64,000 bases of DNA from UBA1227 sp045642705 (GCA_045642705.1 JAZUJK010000004.1:106926-170925), one strand, 5' to 3'; positions 44,601 through 54,238 are shown, counted from the stretch's first letter. The notes: generated from the letters alone by a model not told the origin. Made by a program: numbers and translations.

Positions 44601-45700
44601 AAAAAGTAGTATTAGCATCGGATTCGTTCAAGGGCACAATCTCATCTGCAAGGATATGCGAACTTGCGAAATCCGCTGCACCAGATGATATAGAAATTAA
44701 ATGCATACCAGTTGCTGATGGTGGCGAAGGCACCGTGGAGTGCTTTCGCGTAGCAGTCGGCGCTGAGCTTGTGACGCTGACAGTCACTGGCCCGTATGGC
44801 GAGCCAGTTTCCGCGTCATATGCTAGAATGGGCACGACTGCCATAATAGAGATGGCAGCCACCTGTGGATTGCCACTGGTAGGTGACCGACTAAATCCCA
44901 GCCAGACGACAACATATGGCACAGGAGAACTAATAAATCATGCACTGTCGCATGGCTGTGATAAAATATTGCTCGGTCTCGGTGGCAGTTCAACCAATGA
45001 CGGTGGCTGTGGCATAGCCGCGGCGCTGGGCGTCTTGTTCTATGACGACAGAGGTGAGACTTTCGTGCCAACCGGTGGCACTCTCCAAAATATCGCTCAT
45101 ATTGATACGAGCGCCGCACCTCATTTTGACCTCACCCTAATGTGTGATGTTACCAATCCTACAATTGGATCAAATGGTGCCGCATATGTATATGGACCGC
45201 AGAAGGGCGCAGACGCAGGAATGCTTATTCTACTGGATTCTGGCCTTGCGCATATGTGTGAAATCATAGAAAAAGACCTTTCTGTAAAGGTGGACACCTT
45301 AACAGGAGGAGGCGCAGCAGGCGGAACTGGCGCTGGAATGTATGCTTTTCTAGGTGGAAAAATTGTATCTGGAATAGACGCAATCCTTGATGCTACGTCG
45401 TTTGCGGACATGCTTGACGATGCCACACTCTGCATTACAGGAGAGGGAAAGATTGACTCTCAAAGCATAAATGGTAAGGCTCTTTCAGGAATTTCTAAAC
45501 TCTGCAAGGAATATGGGGTTCCACTGGTTGCAATTGCAGGAATTGCTGAGGATGAGGAAATTGTAAAACGGGAATTGTCTCTTTCGGAGATTTATATAAC
45601 TAATAAAAATAATCTGCCTTTCGAAATTGCTGCAAGAACAGCAGAGGCAGATTATACGGCAACTATTAGAAAAATTTTTGAAGAAATAGAAAGGCGTTAA
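44597..45700 (+). CDS. glxK: glycerate kinase, type II (GckA/GlxK family)
   Basis: This 367-residue glycerate kinase starts KKVVLASDSFKGTISS and contains PVADGGEGTVECF, LGLGGSSTNDGGCG and CITGEGKIDSQS, all characteristic of the family. It makes 2- or 3-phosphoglycerate from D-glycerate and ATP. Its first ATG overlaps the PAP2 stop as ATGA. It ends 2 bp before the M28 peptidase gene. Confidence 0.93.
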   Translation: MKKVVLASDSFKGTISSARICELAKSAAPDDIEIKCIPVADGGEGTVECFRVAVGAELVTLTVTGPYGEPVSASYARMGTTAIIEMAATCGLPLVGDRLNPSQTTTYGTGELINHALSHGCDKILLGLGGSSTNDGGCGIAAALGVLFYDDRGETFVPTGGTLQNIAHIDTSAAPHFDLTLMCDVTNPTIGSNGAAYVYGPQKGADAGMLILLDSGLAHMCEIIEKDLSVKVDTLTGGGAAGGTGAGMYAFLGGKIVSGIDAILDATSFADMLDDATLCITGEGKIDSQSINGKALSGISKLCKEYGVPLVAIAGIAEDEEIVKRELSLSEIYITNKNNLPFEIAARTAEADYTATIRKIFEEIERR

Positions 45701-45702
45701 TT

Positions 45703-46944
45703 ATGGAATTTAGAAATGTAAAAGATTTTGAAACTCAAATGAAGGCCTGTGGCGATTTCGCAAACAAAAATATTCATCACATCTGTGAACAGTTCGGACC
45801 ACGTGAGTGTGGTAGCGAGGCTGAAAAGCGCGCTCAACTCTATATGGCTGATCTCTTGAAAGAGTATGCAGATGAGGTAACACGCGAGGAATTCAAGGTT
45901 CATCCACGTGCATTTATGTCATTCGTACCTCTTGCAGGTAGTTTGCTTATAGGTTCTAGCGCATTGAACCTTACAAGTGCACTAACAAGCAGCAAATTTT
46001 TATCTCTTCCATCAATTCCACTTATTGGCACAGCTCTCGCTGCTGTACTTGGCGAGTTTGGTCTCTATAGAGAGCCACTCGATCCACTTTTCCCAGAGGA
46101 GACATCCGGCGATGTAATTGCTATTCGTCGCGCCAAGGGTGAAACAAAGCGTCGTATTATCATTTCAGGACATACTGATTCAGCACCAGAGTGGACATAT
46201 ACATATCGTCTCGGCTCTAAGGGTGTTGTACTTGTAGCGGGCTCAGCTGTAGTTGGACTTCTCTATAATATTGTTGCAACTGCTCTCTCTCTTGGTACTA
46301 AGAATGAGAGCCTCAGAAGAAAGCTCGCATTTGGTGGAGTTGCATTTACACCAATATTTAGCCTTCTCTATGCATTTACTAATAACAATCGTTTCGTACC
46401 TGGTGCATCAGATGACCTTTCAGGTTGTTTCGTTGGCAACTCAGTTATGAAGTTCTTATCAGATAATGACATCCGTCTCGAAAATACAGAAGTTATCGTT
46501 CTCTTGACAGGTGGTGAGGAATGTGGTCTCCGTGGTACAACAGCATTCTTCAAGGCTCATCCAGAGATTCTAAACGATGGCGTAGAGACAATGTTTGCGG
46601 GCTTTGATACCGTTCGTGACGAGGATTATATGATGATCTATAAAGCAGATCTCAATGGTATCGTCAAGAACGATATGCGTTGCTGCACATTGCAGCAGGA
46701 AGCAGCCAAGAAGTGTGGCCTTGATGTTCCTCTCGGAACAATCCCTCTTGGCTCAACTGACGCTGCTGCTGCATCTCGCTGTGGTTGCCCAGCAACAAGC
46801 TTCGTTGCTATGGACCCAGCTCCAGCACGCTATTATCACACCCGCCTTGATACTGCCGATAATATTAAACCAGAGACTATCTCTAAGGGCGTTGAAATTG
46901 CCCTTCAGACAATCTTCGATTTCGATGAGAAGGGACTCGGTTAA
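45703..46944 (+). CDS. M28-family metallopeptidase with internal membrane spans
   Basis: This 413-residue protein has the zinc ligands of an M28 aminopeptidase: His and Asp in ISGHTDSA, Asp in GASDDLSG, Glu pair in GGEECGLRG, Asp in FDTVRDED and His in RYYHTRLDT. Two hydrophobic spans lie around residues 65-125 and two more between the first two metal motifs at about 170-225. So the catalytic domain is interrupted by membrane segments, an unusual arrangement. Localisation is probably the membrane. Confidence 0.82.
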   Translation: MEFRNVKDFETQMKACGDFANKNIHHICEQFGPRECGSEAEKRAQLYMADLLKEYADEVTREEFKVHPRAFMSFVPLAGSLLIGSSALNLTSALTSSKFLSLPSIPLIGTALAAVLGEFGLYREPLDPLFPEETSGDVIAIRRAKGETKRRIIISGHTDSAPEWTYTYRLGSKGVVLVAGSAVVGLLYNIVATALSLGTKNESLRRKLAFGGVAFTPIFSLLYAFTNNNRFVPGASDDLSGCFVGNSVMKFLSDNDIRLENTEVIVLLTGGEECGLRGTTAFFKAHPEILNDGVETMFAGFDTVRDEDYMMIYKADLNGIVKNDMRCCTLQQEAAKKCGLDVPLGTIPLGSTDAAAASRCGCPATSFVAMDPAPARYYHTRLDTADNIKPETISKGVEIALQTIFDFDEKGLG

Positions 46945-46949
46945 TTAGG

Positions 46950-46978
46950 TTGACATAGTTGATATTAATCAGTATAAT
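46950..46978 (+). promoter_or_regulatory. consensus promoter for tRNA-Ser
   Basis: Perfect TTGACA at 46950 and TATAAT at 46973 with a 17-bp spacer, about 43 bp before the tRNA. Confidence 0.9.
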
Positions 46979-47020
46979 ATCACTTGCGTCTAATTGAATA
47001 TATTAAGACTTTGGCCGCAC

Positions 47021-47111
47021 GGAGAAGTACCCAAGAGGCCGAAGGGGCTCCCCTGCTAAGGGAGTAGGTGCAGTAATGTACGCGGGTGTTCAAATCACCT
47101 CTTCTCCGCCA
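47021..47111 (+). tRNA. tRNA-Ser (anticodon GCU)
   Basis: Acceptor GGAGAAG pairs with CTTCTCC; the anticodon loop CTGCTAA between CTCCC and GGGAG gives GCT. A long variable arm TAGGTGCAGTAATGTACG marks it as class II, consistent with Ser. Discriminator G and encoded CCA follow. Confidence 0.97.
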
Positions 47112-47115
47112 AGAA

Positions 47116-47151
47116 AACAACTTCTGCTTTTCTGCAGAAGTTGTTTTTTTA
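47116..47151 (+). terminator. rho-independent terminator of tRNA-Ser
   Basis: AACAACTTCTGC pairs perfectly with GCAGAAGTTGTT across TTTTCT, followed by TTTTTTA. Confidence 0.92.
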
Positions 47152-47208
47152 TTTATTTATAATTAATTACATTTGTGATACAATGATTGTGAATAACCTA
47201 AGGACGGT

Positions 47209-48909
47209 ATGCATATGCAAACATTACTTAAAAACGGAAAAGTTATAAATGTATTTACAGATTCTCTCATAGATGCTGATGTCTTGATTGAGGATGAAGT
47301 TATCATAGGCGTTGGAGATTATCATGACTATGATGCTGACAATTGTATTGATGTATCTGGAAAAGTAATATGTCCTGGATTTATCGATGGACATATCCAT
47401 ATTGAAAGCACGATGCTGACACCTGCTGAACTTGCTAAGGTCAGCCTGCCACACGGTACAACTTCAATATTTGCAGACCCTCATGAGATCGCCAATGTAT
47501 CTGGCACTACAGGAATAGAGTATATGCTCGAGATGAGTGAAGGACTTCCTCTGCATGTATATATAATGCTTCCGTCATGTGTCCCTGCAACTCCATTTGA
47601 TGAGTCGGGAGCAGTGCTTAATGCACCAGAACTAAGCCCTCTTTATGGCAAGGACAGAGTAGTAGGACTTGCTGAGATGATGAACTATCCTGGTCTTGTT
47701 GCTGGAGTTCCTTTTGTTGTGGATAAGACAAAAGAATGCAAGGACAACAATAGAGTAATTGATGGTCATGCACCAATGCTCACTGGACGTGATCTTGATA
47801 GATATATCTCATATGGTATCGCATCAGATCATGAGACAACATCAGAGGCAGAGGCAAAGGAACGTATCTCCAAGGGCCAGTATATTATGGTTCGAGAGGG
47901 CACAGCAGCCAAGAATCTTGAAGCTTTGCTTCCTCTCTTTGACGAGCCATGGAACCACAGAGCAATGCTCTGTACTGATGACCGCCATCCGGCAGACCTC
48001 TTATCTGAGGGACATATAGACAATATCGTGAGACATGCGATTGCCGCTGGCAAGGATCCACTTGTTACTATCCGTATGGCAACAATAAATGCTGCTCAAC
48101 ATTTCGGCCAGCGATATATAGGCGCTGTGGCACCAGGATATCGCGCAGATATTCTTGTGCTAAACGACCTTGCCTCAGTCGATATAAACGATGTTTATAG
48201 CGCAGGCGTCAAGGTTGTAGATAACAAGACTGTCTGCGATATCAAGAGCCCTGTGCCAAGCGCAGAGAAGGATGCTATCGTTCGTAAGTCATTTAATTTG
48301 GCAGAACTTTCACCAAATGATTTGGCAATAGATGCGACTGGCAAGAGACAATGTAGGGTAATTGATATAGTACCTGGACAGCTTTTGACGAACGAACTGA
48401 TCTATGATGTCGACTTCGATAATGGCAATAATGGAATAGATGTTGAGAATGACATTCTAAAACTCGCCGTTATTGAGAGACATAAGAATACAGGTCATAA
48501 GGGTATCGGATTTATCAGAGGTATTGGTCTCAAGGCTGGTGCCATTGCATCTTCCGTATCACATGACTCCCACAACCTTATCGTAATCGGTACAAACGAT
48601 GCTGATATGATAGCAGTTGCAAACTACATCCGTGAGATGGGTGGCGGTTGTGCAATCGTTGTTGATGGTAAGGTCGTAGCTGAGGAGGCTCTTCCAATTG
48701 CAGGTCTTATGACTGACAAGTCGGCTGAGGAAATTGCGAGAGAGAATGAGAACCTCAGAGAGACAGTCAAGAAGATTGGTGTAAATGAAAATATAGAGCC
48801 ATTTATGAATATGGCTTTCGTATCTTTACCAGTAATTCCATCACTCAAGATGAGCACACAGGGACTGGTTGATGTAATTAAATTTGAAAGAGTAGATCTA
48901 TTTATATAA
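47209..48909 (+). CDS. ade: adenine deaminase
   Basis: This 566-residue amidohydrolase deaminates adenine to hypoxanthine in purine salvage. Metal-ligand motif PGFIDGHIHIES, ADPHEIANVSG, the catalytic-site segment VVGLAEMMNYPG and the later EGTAAKNL are hallmarks of bacterial Ade. The first ATG at 47209 (MHMQTLL) follows AAGGA; a second ATG two codons on is an alternative. No purine riboswitch is visible in the short upstream gap. Confidence 0.94.
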   Translation: MHMQTLLKNGKVINVFTDSLIDADVLIEDEVIIGVGDYHDYDADNCIDVSGKVICPGFIDGHIHIESTMLTPAELAKVSLPHGTTSIFADPHEIANVSGTTGIEYMLEMSEGLPLHVYIMLPSCVPATPFDESGAVLNAPELSPLYGKDRVVGLAEMMNYPGLVAGVPFVVDKTKECKDNNRVIDGHAPMLTGRDLDRYISYGIASDHETTSEAEAKERISKGQYIMVREGTAAKNLEALLPLFDEPWNHRAMLCTDDRHPADLLSEGHIDNIVRHAIAAGKDPLVTIRMATINAAQHFGQRYIGAVAPGYRADILVLNDLASVDINDVYSAGVKVVDNKTVCDIKSPVPSAEKDAIVRKSFNLAELSPNDLAIDATGKRQCRVIDIVPGQLLTNELIYDVDFDNGNNGIDVENDILKLAVIERHKNTGHKGIGFIRGIGLKAGAIASSVSHDSHNLIVIGTNDADMIAVANYIREMGGGCAIVVDGKVVAEEALPIAGLMTDKSAEEIARENENLRETVKKIGVNENIEPFMNMAFVSLPVIPSLKMSTQGLVDVIKFERVDLFI

Positions 48910-48928
48910 AAAGAAAGTGGTGTGCAAA

Positions 48929-49843
48929 ATGCCTGAAGACAAACTAACTACAGCACTAACCCAATTTATGCTTATTGATGCACTCTCAAGCATCTATCTA
49001 TCTTTGCATATTATCGATCTCAATAAGAATACATCTGTGGAATATAATGCATCTTCGGATATTAGGGAGACAGCTAACAAAAACACGGATGCAGATGAAG
49101 TAATGGTCGCAACAATGAAAAATGTTGTTATTGCAGAGCATCAAGAAGCCGCTCTTCGCTTTTCTGACCTTCATACTGTTGCATATAGACTAAAGGGTAA
49201 ACGGACCATTACAGCCGAATTTATCGGTACTCACACAGGCTGGTTTAGAGCTCGCTTTATTACAATTGATACAGATGAAAATGGACTTCCAACGAGAGTA
49301 ATATTCGCAACTGAAATTATCGATGAGGAAAAGCGTCGTGAAGAAAATCTAATTCGTATTTCGCTGACAGATGAACTCACTACACTCCTCAATCGCCGTG
49401 CATATGAGGAAGAGATGAAGCTCTATGCTGACCTCTCAAAATATAATGATTTCGTATACATTTCAATGGACCTCAATGGTCTAAAACGTGTAAATGATAA
49501 TATAGGTCATGCCGCTGGCGATGAACTCATTATTGATGCTGCTAAGATTATCCGTTCTTCATTTGCAAATTATGGCAAGATATTTAGAACAGGCGGAGAT
49601 GAATTCCAAGCAATTATATTTGCCAATGAGGAAGAGGTAGAGCGAGCAAGAGAGGATATGAACAAGTATTGTGAGAATTGGAAAGGTAAACTTTCTGATA
49701 CAATGTCAATCTCACTCGGCGTAGCAACCAATACAGAATTCCCAGACCTCGACGTTCTTGAAATTGCTAAAATCGCAGACAAGAGAATGTATGAAGACAA
49801 AGATAATTATTATAAACGTACAGGCTTAGATCGTAGAAAATAA
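48929..49843 (+). CDS. GGDEF diguanylate cyclase
   Basis: This 304-residue protein has an N-terminal PAS-like region (residues about 1-130) and a C-terminal GGDEF domain with an intact RTGGDEFQ signature, LTDELTTLLNRRAYEE start and MDLNGLKRVND metal site. An RxxD inhibitory site is not seen five residues before GGDEF. It should make cyclic di-GMP. The ATG at 48929 is chosen over an upstream GTG pair at 48917. There is no signal peptide, so sensing would be cytosolic. The next gene is a surface protein, a common target class for c-di-GMP control. Confidence 0.88.
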   Translation: MPEDKLTTALTQFMLIDALSSIYLSLHIIDLNKNTSVEYNASSDIRETANKNTDADEVMVATMKNVVIAEHQEAALRFSDLHTVAYRLKGKRTITAEFIGTHTGWFRARFITIDTDENGLPTRVIFATEIIDEEKRREENLIRISLTDELTTLLNRRAYEEEMKLYADLSKYNDFVYISMDLNGLKRVNDNIGHAAGDELIIDAAKIIRSSFANYGKIFRTGGDEFQAIIFANEEEVERAREDMNKYCENWKGKLSDTMSISLGVATNTEFPDLDVLEIAKIADKRMYEDKDNYYKRTGLDRRK

Positions 49844-49855
49844 TAAAATTTATTA

Positions 49856-49884
49856 TTTACTTTATGTATTAATTACTTTATTAT
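49856..49884 (+). promoter_or_regulatory. candidate promoter for the surface beta-helix gene
   Basis: TTTACT at 49856 and TATTAT at 49879 with a 17-bp spacer. This leaves about 28 bp of leader before the ATG at 49919. Confidence 0.5.
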
Positions 49885-49918
49885 GGAATTACTATATATG
49901 TTAGAAGGGGAAAATATT

Positions 49919-51637
49919 ATGAATAAGCGTATAACAAGTATTGTACTTGCATTGCTTATGGTTTTATTGATTATACCTGTAGCTGCATCTGCAGGAACTG
50001 GTATTACTTCTTGGGAAGCATTGCAAAGTGCTATTGATGGTGCAAGTGACGGAGACACTATCAAGTTGACACAGGACTTGAAAGCATCAAGTAGTGATGG
50101 TCCTATCCTCATTAACAAAGATAATGATATTACATTAGACCTAAATGGTAAGACACTTGACCGTGGGTTGAAGTCAGCTGTTGAAGAGGGTAATGTAATC
50201 ATAGTTGATACTAGTGCCAATGTTCAGATTATTGACAGTGTTGGCGGTGGTAAAATCACTGGTGGTAATTCAAGCGGAAATAATGGTAGTGATGGCCAAG
50301 GCGGCGGTATTTTTATCAATCAATGTGGCTCTATAACACTCAAAAATCTTACAATTACCGGTAATAAAGCATATTATGGTGGTGGCATTGGATCACAATG
50401 TTCTATCGAAATAAATGATGGCATGGTAATCTCTAACAATGTGGGCCGTGCAGGTGGTGGTATATATGCATTTACTGACCAGCTCACTGTTAAAGGTGGA
50501 GAAATCAAGAATAATGATGGTCCTGGTATTGAACTTGGACCATGGACAAATTTGTTGATGACCGGTGGTACGATCTCTGGTAATCAGAGCTACTGGGGCG
50601 GTGGAATCTGGTGTGATTCTCCTGCTGAAGATATTGTAATAGGTGGTTCTGCTGTAATCTACGGAAATGGAAATGGTGAGGGCCTAGATAGCAATTTCTG
50701 CAATAATTTTTCAGGGGATACTTCAAGAAATCCGGACGGCTGGATGTTTACTTTGACAGATTATAAAGATAACTTCAAGGTCGGTCTTACTCCAGCTGTC
50801 GGAAAGCTTACAGCTAAGATAGCAAATGTTAGTGAGGATGCATACAAGCATTTTTCATTAGACAATGATAAGACTGAGATGAAGTATAATACGGGAAACG
50901 GCTATATTGAATTTATAGCTCACGACTTTTCTTTTGAGGCAAATGGAAATGTTCTGAAAGCTACTTGCTCACACGCTGATTGTAAATTCCATAGTAGTCC
51001 TCTTTTATTGACACTTCTCCCAGTTGAAGATAAAGAGTATGACGGAGAGATTGCTTTTGCTGAGTTTGATGAAAATCAAGCAGATAAGTGGGAAGAAGTA
51101 TTTACTTTAAGACCATATGCAAAATATGAAGCAATTGAGGGCTCTATAGAGGATTTCTACCCAGTTGAAGTTGGTAAATATAAAGCATTTTATACTTTTG
51201 AAGATTATACACTTTCAGTTGAGTTTTCTATTACAGAAGCATCTGCACCTGAGTATAAGATTATAGAAGGTGCAAAGTCTACTTGGAATCTCAATGAGGA
51301 CGAAAATCCAACATTTAGATCGGATGCTCCATTTGACAAATTTGTATGTGTTGAAATTGATGGTGAAGAGATAGATCCTTCAAATTATACTAAATCTGAA
51401 GGTTCAACAATCATTACTTTGAAGCAGGCATTTGCAGCAAAGCTTGCTCCTGGAAAGCATACAATTAATATTGTTTCAACTGATGGTAATGCAGAGACAA
51501 TCTTCTATATTGAAGAAGAAAAACTTGTTCCTACAAACGGTGAAAATGTTGAAACATTAATTTCTGCGGTTGCAATTCTTGGAATTGCTGCAGGCTCTAC
51601 TGTTCTCTATGTTAAGAAGAATAGAGAAGACGATTAA
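49919..51637 (+). CDS. surface right-handed beta-helix protein with degenerate wall-sorting tail
   Basis: This 572-residue secreted protein has a signal peptide MNKRITSIVLALLMVLLIIP cleaved near ASA. Residues about 30-290 carry beta-helix repeats with many GGGI and ITGN turns as in adhesins. The C terminus is PTNGEN, a hydrophobic span and KKNRED, the layout of an LPXTG sorting signal whose motif is off consensus. The ATG at 49919 is chosen for its AGAAGGGG; upstream in-frame codons lack a site and precede the signal peptide. No sortase is nearby. The ligand is unknown. Confidence 0.78.
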   Translation: MNKRITSIVLALLMVLLIIPVAASAGTGITSWEALQSAIDGASDGDTIKLTQDLKASSSDGPILINKDNDITLDLNGKTLDRGLKSAVEEGNVIIVDTSANVQIIDSVGGGKITGGNSSGNNGSDGQGGGIFINQCGSITLKNLTITGNKAYYGGGIGSQCSIEINDGMVISNNVGRAGGGIYAFTDQLTVKGGEIKNNDGPGIELGPWTNLLMTGGTISGNQSYWGGGIWCDSPAEDIVIGGSAVIYGNGNGEGLDSNFCNNFSGDTSRNPDGWMFTLTDYKDNFKVGLTPAVGKLTAKIANVSEDAYKHFSLDNDKTEMKYNTGNGYIEFIAHDFSFEANGNVLKATCSHADCKFHSSPLLLTLLPVEDKEYDGEIAFAEFDENQADKWEEVFTLRPYAKYEAIEGSIEDFYPVEVGKYKAFYTFEDYTLSVEFSITEASAPEYKIIEGAKSTWNLNEDENPTFRSDAPFDKFVCVEIDGEEIDPSNYTKSEGSTIITLKQAFAAKLAPGKHTINIVSTDGNAETIFYIEEEKLVPTNGENVETLISAVAILGIAAGSTVLYVKKNREDD

Positions 51638-51643
51638 GTAAAT

Positions 51644-51683
51644 AAAAAAGTAGGCACTAATTAATTTTAGTGCCTACTTTTTT
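51644..51683. terminator. bidirectional terminator between convergent genes
   Basis: AAAAAAGTAGGCACTAA pairs with TTAGTGCCTACTTTTTT across TTAATT, giving T runs on both strands. It ends the beta-helix gene and the minus-strand reductase gene. Confidence 0.92.
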
Positions 51684-52692
51684 ATATCTTATAAATGTTG
51701 TCTGGGTGAATATTTAGTTCACCATTTTCAATTTGCTTAATCATATGTGTAAGTGAGTCGTTGACGGGTGTTGGTACACCATATTCTTTTCCCTTAGCAC
51801 TGAGATAGCCATTCATTATATCTATTTCTGTTTTAAGACCCTTGGATAGGGACTGCAATGTTGATGGTCTAACATTACGAGATTTGAACTTAAAACCATA
51901 TCTTAGGAACTGTGAAAATAGGAAGTCGGGGATAGGACCTTTCAGTTTGCTCACAGTCTGGAATTTAGGGAGCATATTAAATCTCGGTATATCAATTCCC
52001 ATCTTGTTGGCAATTGCGACAGCCTCTCGGATGATGGCGAGCTCAGCGCGGCGGGCCTCCTTGGTGTCGAGAATATATCCGACTGTATGGCCCGTAATGG
52101 CAGCGAGACTATTGGTTGCCGAATTGAAAATTACTTTGGCATAGAGGCTGGCTATTATGTGATCATCGACTGACGTCTTGCATAGGCTAGACATCATTTC
52201 GGCAACCTTTTCCAGTGAGGCTGGAGCGTCAATATAAGGTGTGCCTATACGAAATTCACTAACTGCCGTAATTTCAACATGATTGGGAGATATGAGCGTT
52301 GCTCCAACTCCAATCATACATGCAACTGTACGGCTGCCACCGACCACTTCGGCGAGCAAGTCTGTGACGATTCCATTTTGAAGTGATAGGACGAGGGAAT
52401 CGTCATTTAGATATGGCAGCATCTCTCTTGCCACATCCGGCATCTGTTGATATTTCGTTGATATAAAACATATGTCATACTTGCCACTGAGTTCGGCAAT
52501 GCTGCCATATGCGTTTAGACGTTCACAGTGCTCACCGAGTGCTCCGGTGACATGGAATCCCTCCTCACGTATGAGTCGGGCTTTATCGGCGCCATGCGCC
52601 ACTACATCAATATCATATCCTTTTTCTTGCATTAGGACTGCAAGCGGTCCTCCGATGCTTCCTGCACCGATTAGAACAGTTCTCATTTGCAT
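51682..52692 (-). CDS. ketopantoate reductase-family protein
   Basis: This 336-residue NADP-type dehydrogenase has the nucleotide motif IGAGSIGGPLA and family segments STKYQQ, LSLQNGIV and AKVIFNSATNSLAAITGHT. True PanE proteins reduce ketopantoate for pantothenate synthesis; no pan genes are nearby and many relatives act on other oxo acids, so the substrate is open. The start may be at 52692 or two codons later. It is preceded by the zinc-ribbon gene. Confidence 0.8.
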   Translation of the reverse strand: MQMRTVLIGAGSIGGPLAVLMQEKGYDIDVVAHGADKARLIREEGFHVTGALGEHCERLNAYGSIAELSGKYDICFISTKYQQMPDVAREMLPYLNDDSLVLSLQNGIVTDLLAEVVGGSRTVACMIGVGATLISPNHVEITAVSEFRIGTPYIDAPASLEKVAEMMSSLCKTSVDDHIIASLYAKVIFNSATNSLAAITGHTVGYILDTKEARRAELAIIREAVAIANKMGIDIPRFNMLPKFQTVSKLKGPIPDFLFSQFLRYGFKFKSRNVRPSTLQSLSKGLKTEIDIMNGYLSAKGKEYGVPTPVNDSLTHMIKQIENGELNIHPDNIYKI

Positions 52693-52701
52693 TTGCCTCT
52701 T

Positions 52702-53319
52702 TTAGGTACTAACGATTACACCGTCGCATATTACAGTTAAAATCTTGTCGGAATTCAAGTCATTCCTTATATATATGGTTGCATGCCAATCATCATATCC
52801 GTTGCTCGTATATACCTGCCTACATAGGGCAGATATCTGCCTGTATTCCTCTGCGAGGTCTGAATAAGTATCAGGATCTTGTAACTTGGAATATGAGGCG
52901 CCAGGCACAGATACATTTATTATTATCGTATTAATATTTTCATCTAATTTATCCAGTGAATATCCAACATAACAATTATCATTGTCTTGGAAACTGGATA
53001 TGATAACATTGTGACATTCTTCAAGCGTGAGATTTTTACTACCACTATTTGTTGATGGAACTTCTGGAGCCTTTTCTTTTCCTCCAAGAGTAAATGCCAA
53101 AACTATTGCTAGGATAATAATAAGCAATATAGCAATTACAGCCATCAAAAAATTCTGGCTAGGCTTTTTCTCCTCTTTTGCTTTTGGCTCAGGTTCAGGC
53201 TGTGGCTCAGGCTCTGGTTCAACAATTTTTTCTGGCCACTTGAATGGTTGGCCACAGTTTGGACAGTAGGAGATACCTTCTTCTATTACTGTATCGCACT
53301 TGGGACATTTGTATTTCAT
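52702..53319 (-). CDS. zinc-ribbon membrane-anchored protein of unknown function
   Basis: This 205-residue protein begins MKYKCPKCDTVIEEG and has CPKC...CPNC zinc-ribbon cysteines in its first 25 residues. A proline/glutamate repeat stretch (EPEPEPQPEPEP) follows, then one membrane span (about 63-83) and an extracytoplasmic domain of about 115 residues with several Cys. GGAGG precedes the ATG at 53319. A longer in-frame reading to 53622 crosses a terminator and another gene and is rejected. I do not recognise the extracytoplasmic domain. Confidence 0.72.
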   Translation of the reverse strand: MKYKCPKCDTVIEEGISYCPNCGQPFKWPEKIVEPEPEPQPEPEPKAKEEKKPSQNFLMAVIAILLIIILAIVLAFTLGGKEKAPEVPSTNSGSKNLTLEECHNVIISSFQDNDNCYVGYSLDKLDENINTIIINVSVPGASYSKLQDPDTYSDLAEEYRQISALCRQVYTSNGYDDWHATIYIRNDLNSDKILTVICDGVIVST

Positions 53320-53387
53320 AAATACCTCCAGACAAAAATACTGCATATATTTTCTCACGATATACATTGATGTGTCAATAAAAGTAT

Positions 53388-53424
53388 AAAAAATGACCGA
53401 GAGGAAATCCTCTCGGTCTTTTTT
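53388..53424. terminator. bidirectional rho-independent terminator after the SDR gene
   Basis: GACCGAGAGG pairs perfectly with CCTCTCGGTC across AAAT with A/T runs on both sides. It ends the minus-strand short-chain dehydrogenase operon. Confidence 0.92.
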
Positions 53425-53443
53425 AAATTTAAGTTCGTACAAG

Positions 53444-54238
53444 TTAGGTAAGAATGCCTGTCTTGATGAAGTCTTTGTAATGGTCTGTCTCAACGTGAGC
53501 AGCATACCAAAGGATGAACTTAGTAGGAGCAAACTTAATGATGTAGTAGTCTGCATGTACCTTAAGTGTTGGGAATACGATAGACTTACCACGACGAGCC
53601 TGACGGATGCTCTTCTTAGCAACGTGCTCAGGTGTTGTAACGCCTGGGAGTCTCTCGATTGGCTTCATCTCATCTGGCTTGAACTCCATGAGCTCTGTAG
53701 CTACCCAACCTGGGCATGAGCATGTAACCTTGATGCCTCTTGTCTTAAGTTCGTACTCAAGGCCCTTAGAGAAGAATCTAAGGCCAACCTTAGCAGCTGC
53801 ATAAGAGTTGTTAGATGGAAGTGGCTGGAAGCTTGCTGCTGAAGAAACGTTAAGGATATGGTCTCCTCTGCCGATGAATGGGATACAAGCATAGCACATA
53901 GCCATGTTACCAACAAGGTTTGTACGTACTGTAGCAAGAAGTCTTGGAAGAGATGCGCCTGGCTTGTAAACTGCACGTGTACCAGCGCAGTTGATGAGCC
54001 ATTTAACTCTTGGATTCTTTTCTTCAAGGAGCTTCTGGAAAGCGAGGAGGTCCTCATCCTTTGTTACGTCGCAAGCAACAGGAACAACCTTGCTAGAGAT
54101 TGACTTGAGGCCTTCGAGCTTTTCAAGTGTACGGCCAACGCACCAAATCTCATCAATACCCTTTTCGTCCTTCATAATCTTAAGGAACTCTTTACCGATA
54201 CCGCCTGCAGCACCTGTAAGTACGATAATGTTACTCAT
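53444..54238 (-). CDS. short-chain dehydrogenase/reductase
   Basis: This 264-residue classical SDR has TGAAGGIG for the dinucleotide, NCAGTRAV, the catalytic Ser region NVSSAAS and the YAAAK Tyr-Lys pair followed by CPGWVATEL. It interconverts hydroxyl and keto groups with NAD(P). It is the last gene of the TetR-controlled operon with the Old Yellow Enzyme-type gene upstream. The substrate is unknown; steroid-, fatty- or aromatic-type substrates are all possible. Confidence 0.85.
   Translation of the reverse strand: MSNIIVLTGAAGGIGKEFLKIMKDEKGIDEIWCVGRTLEKLEGLKSISSKVVPVACDVTKDEDLLAFQKLLEEKNPRVKWLINCAGTRAVYKPGASLPRLLATVRTNLVGNMAMCYACIPFIGRGDHILNVSSAASFQPLPSNNSYAAAKVGLRFFSKGLEYELKTRGIKVTCSCPGWVATELMEFKPDEMKPIERLPGVTTPEHVAKKSIRQARRGKSIVFPTLKVHADYYIIKFAPTKFILWYAAHVETDHYKDFIKTGILT

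Noticed and set aside
47152..47208. Purine riboswitch before adenine deaminase
   Set aside because: The gap is too short for the aptamer and no conserved loop pair is seen.
52702..53622. 306-codon reading of the zinc-ribbon gene
   Set aside because: The extra N-terminal part crosses a perfect terminator and overlaps the SDR gene; the start with GGAGG at 53319 gives a complete zinc ribbon.
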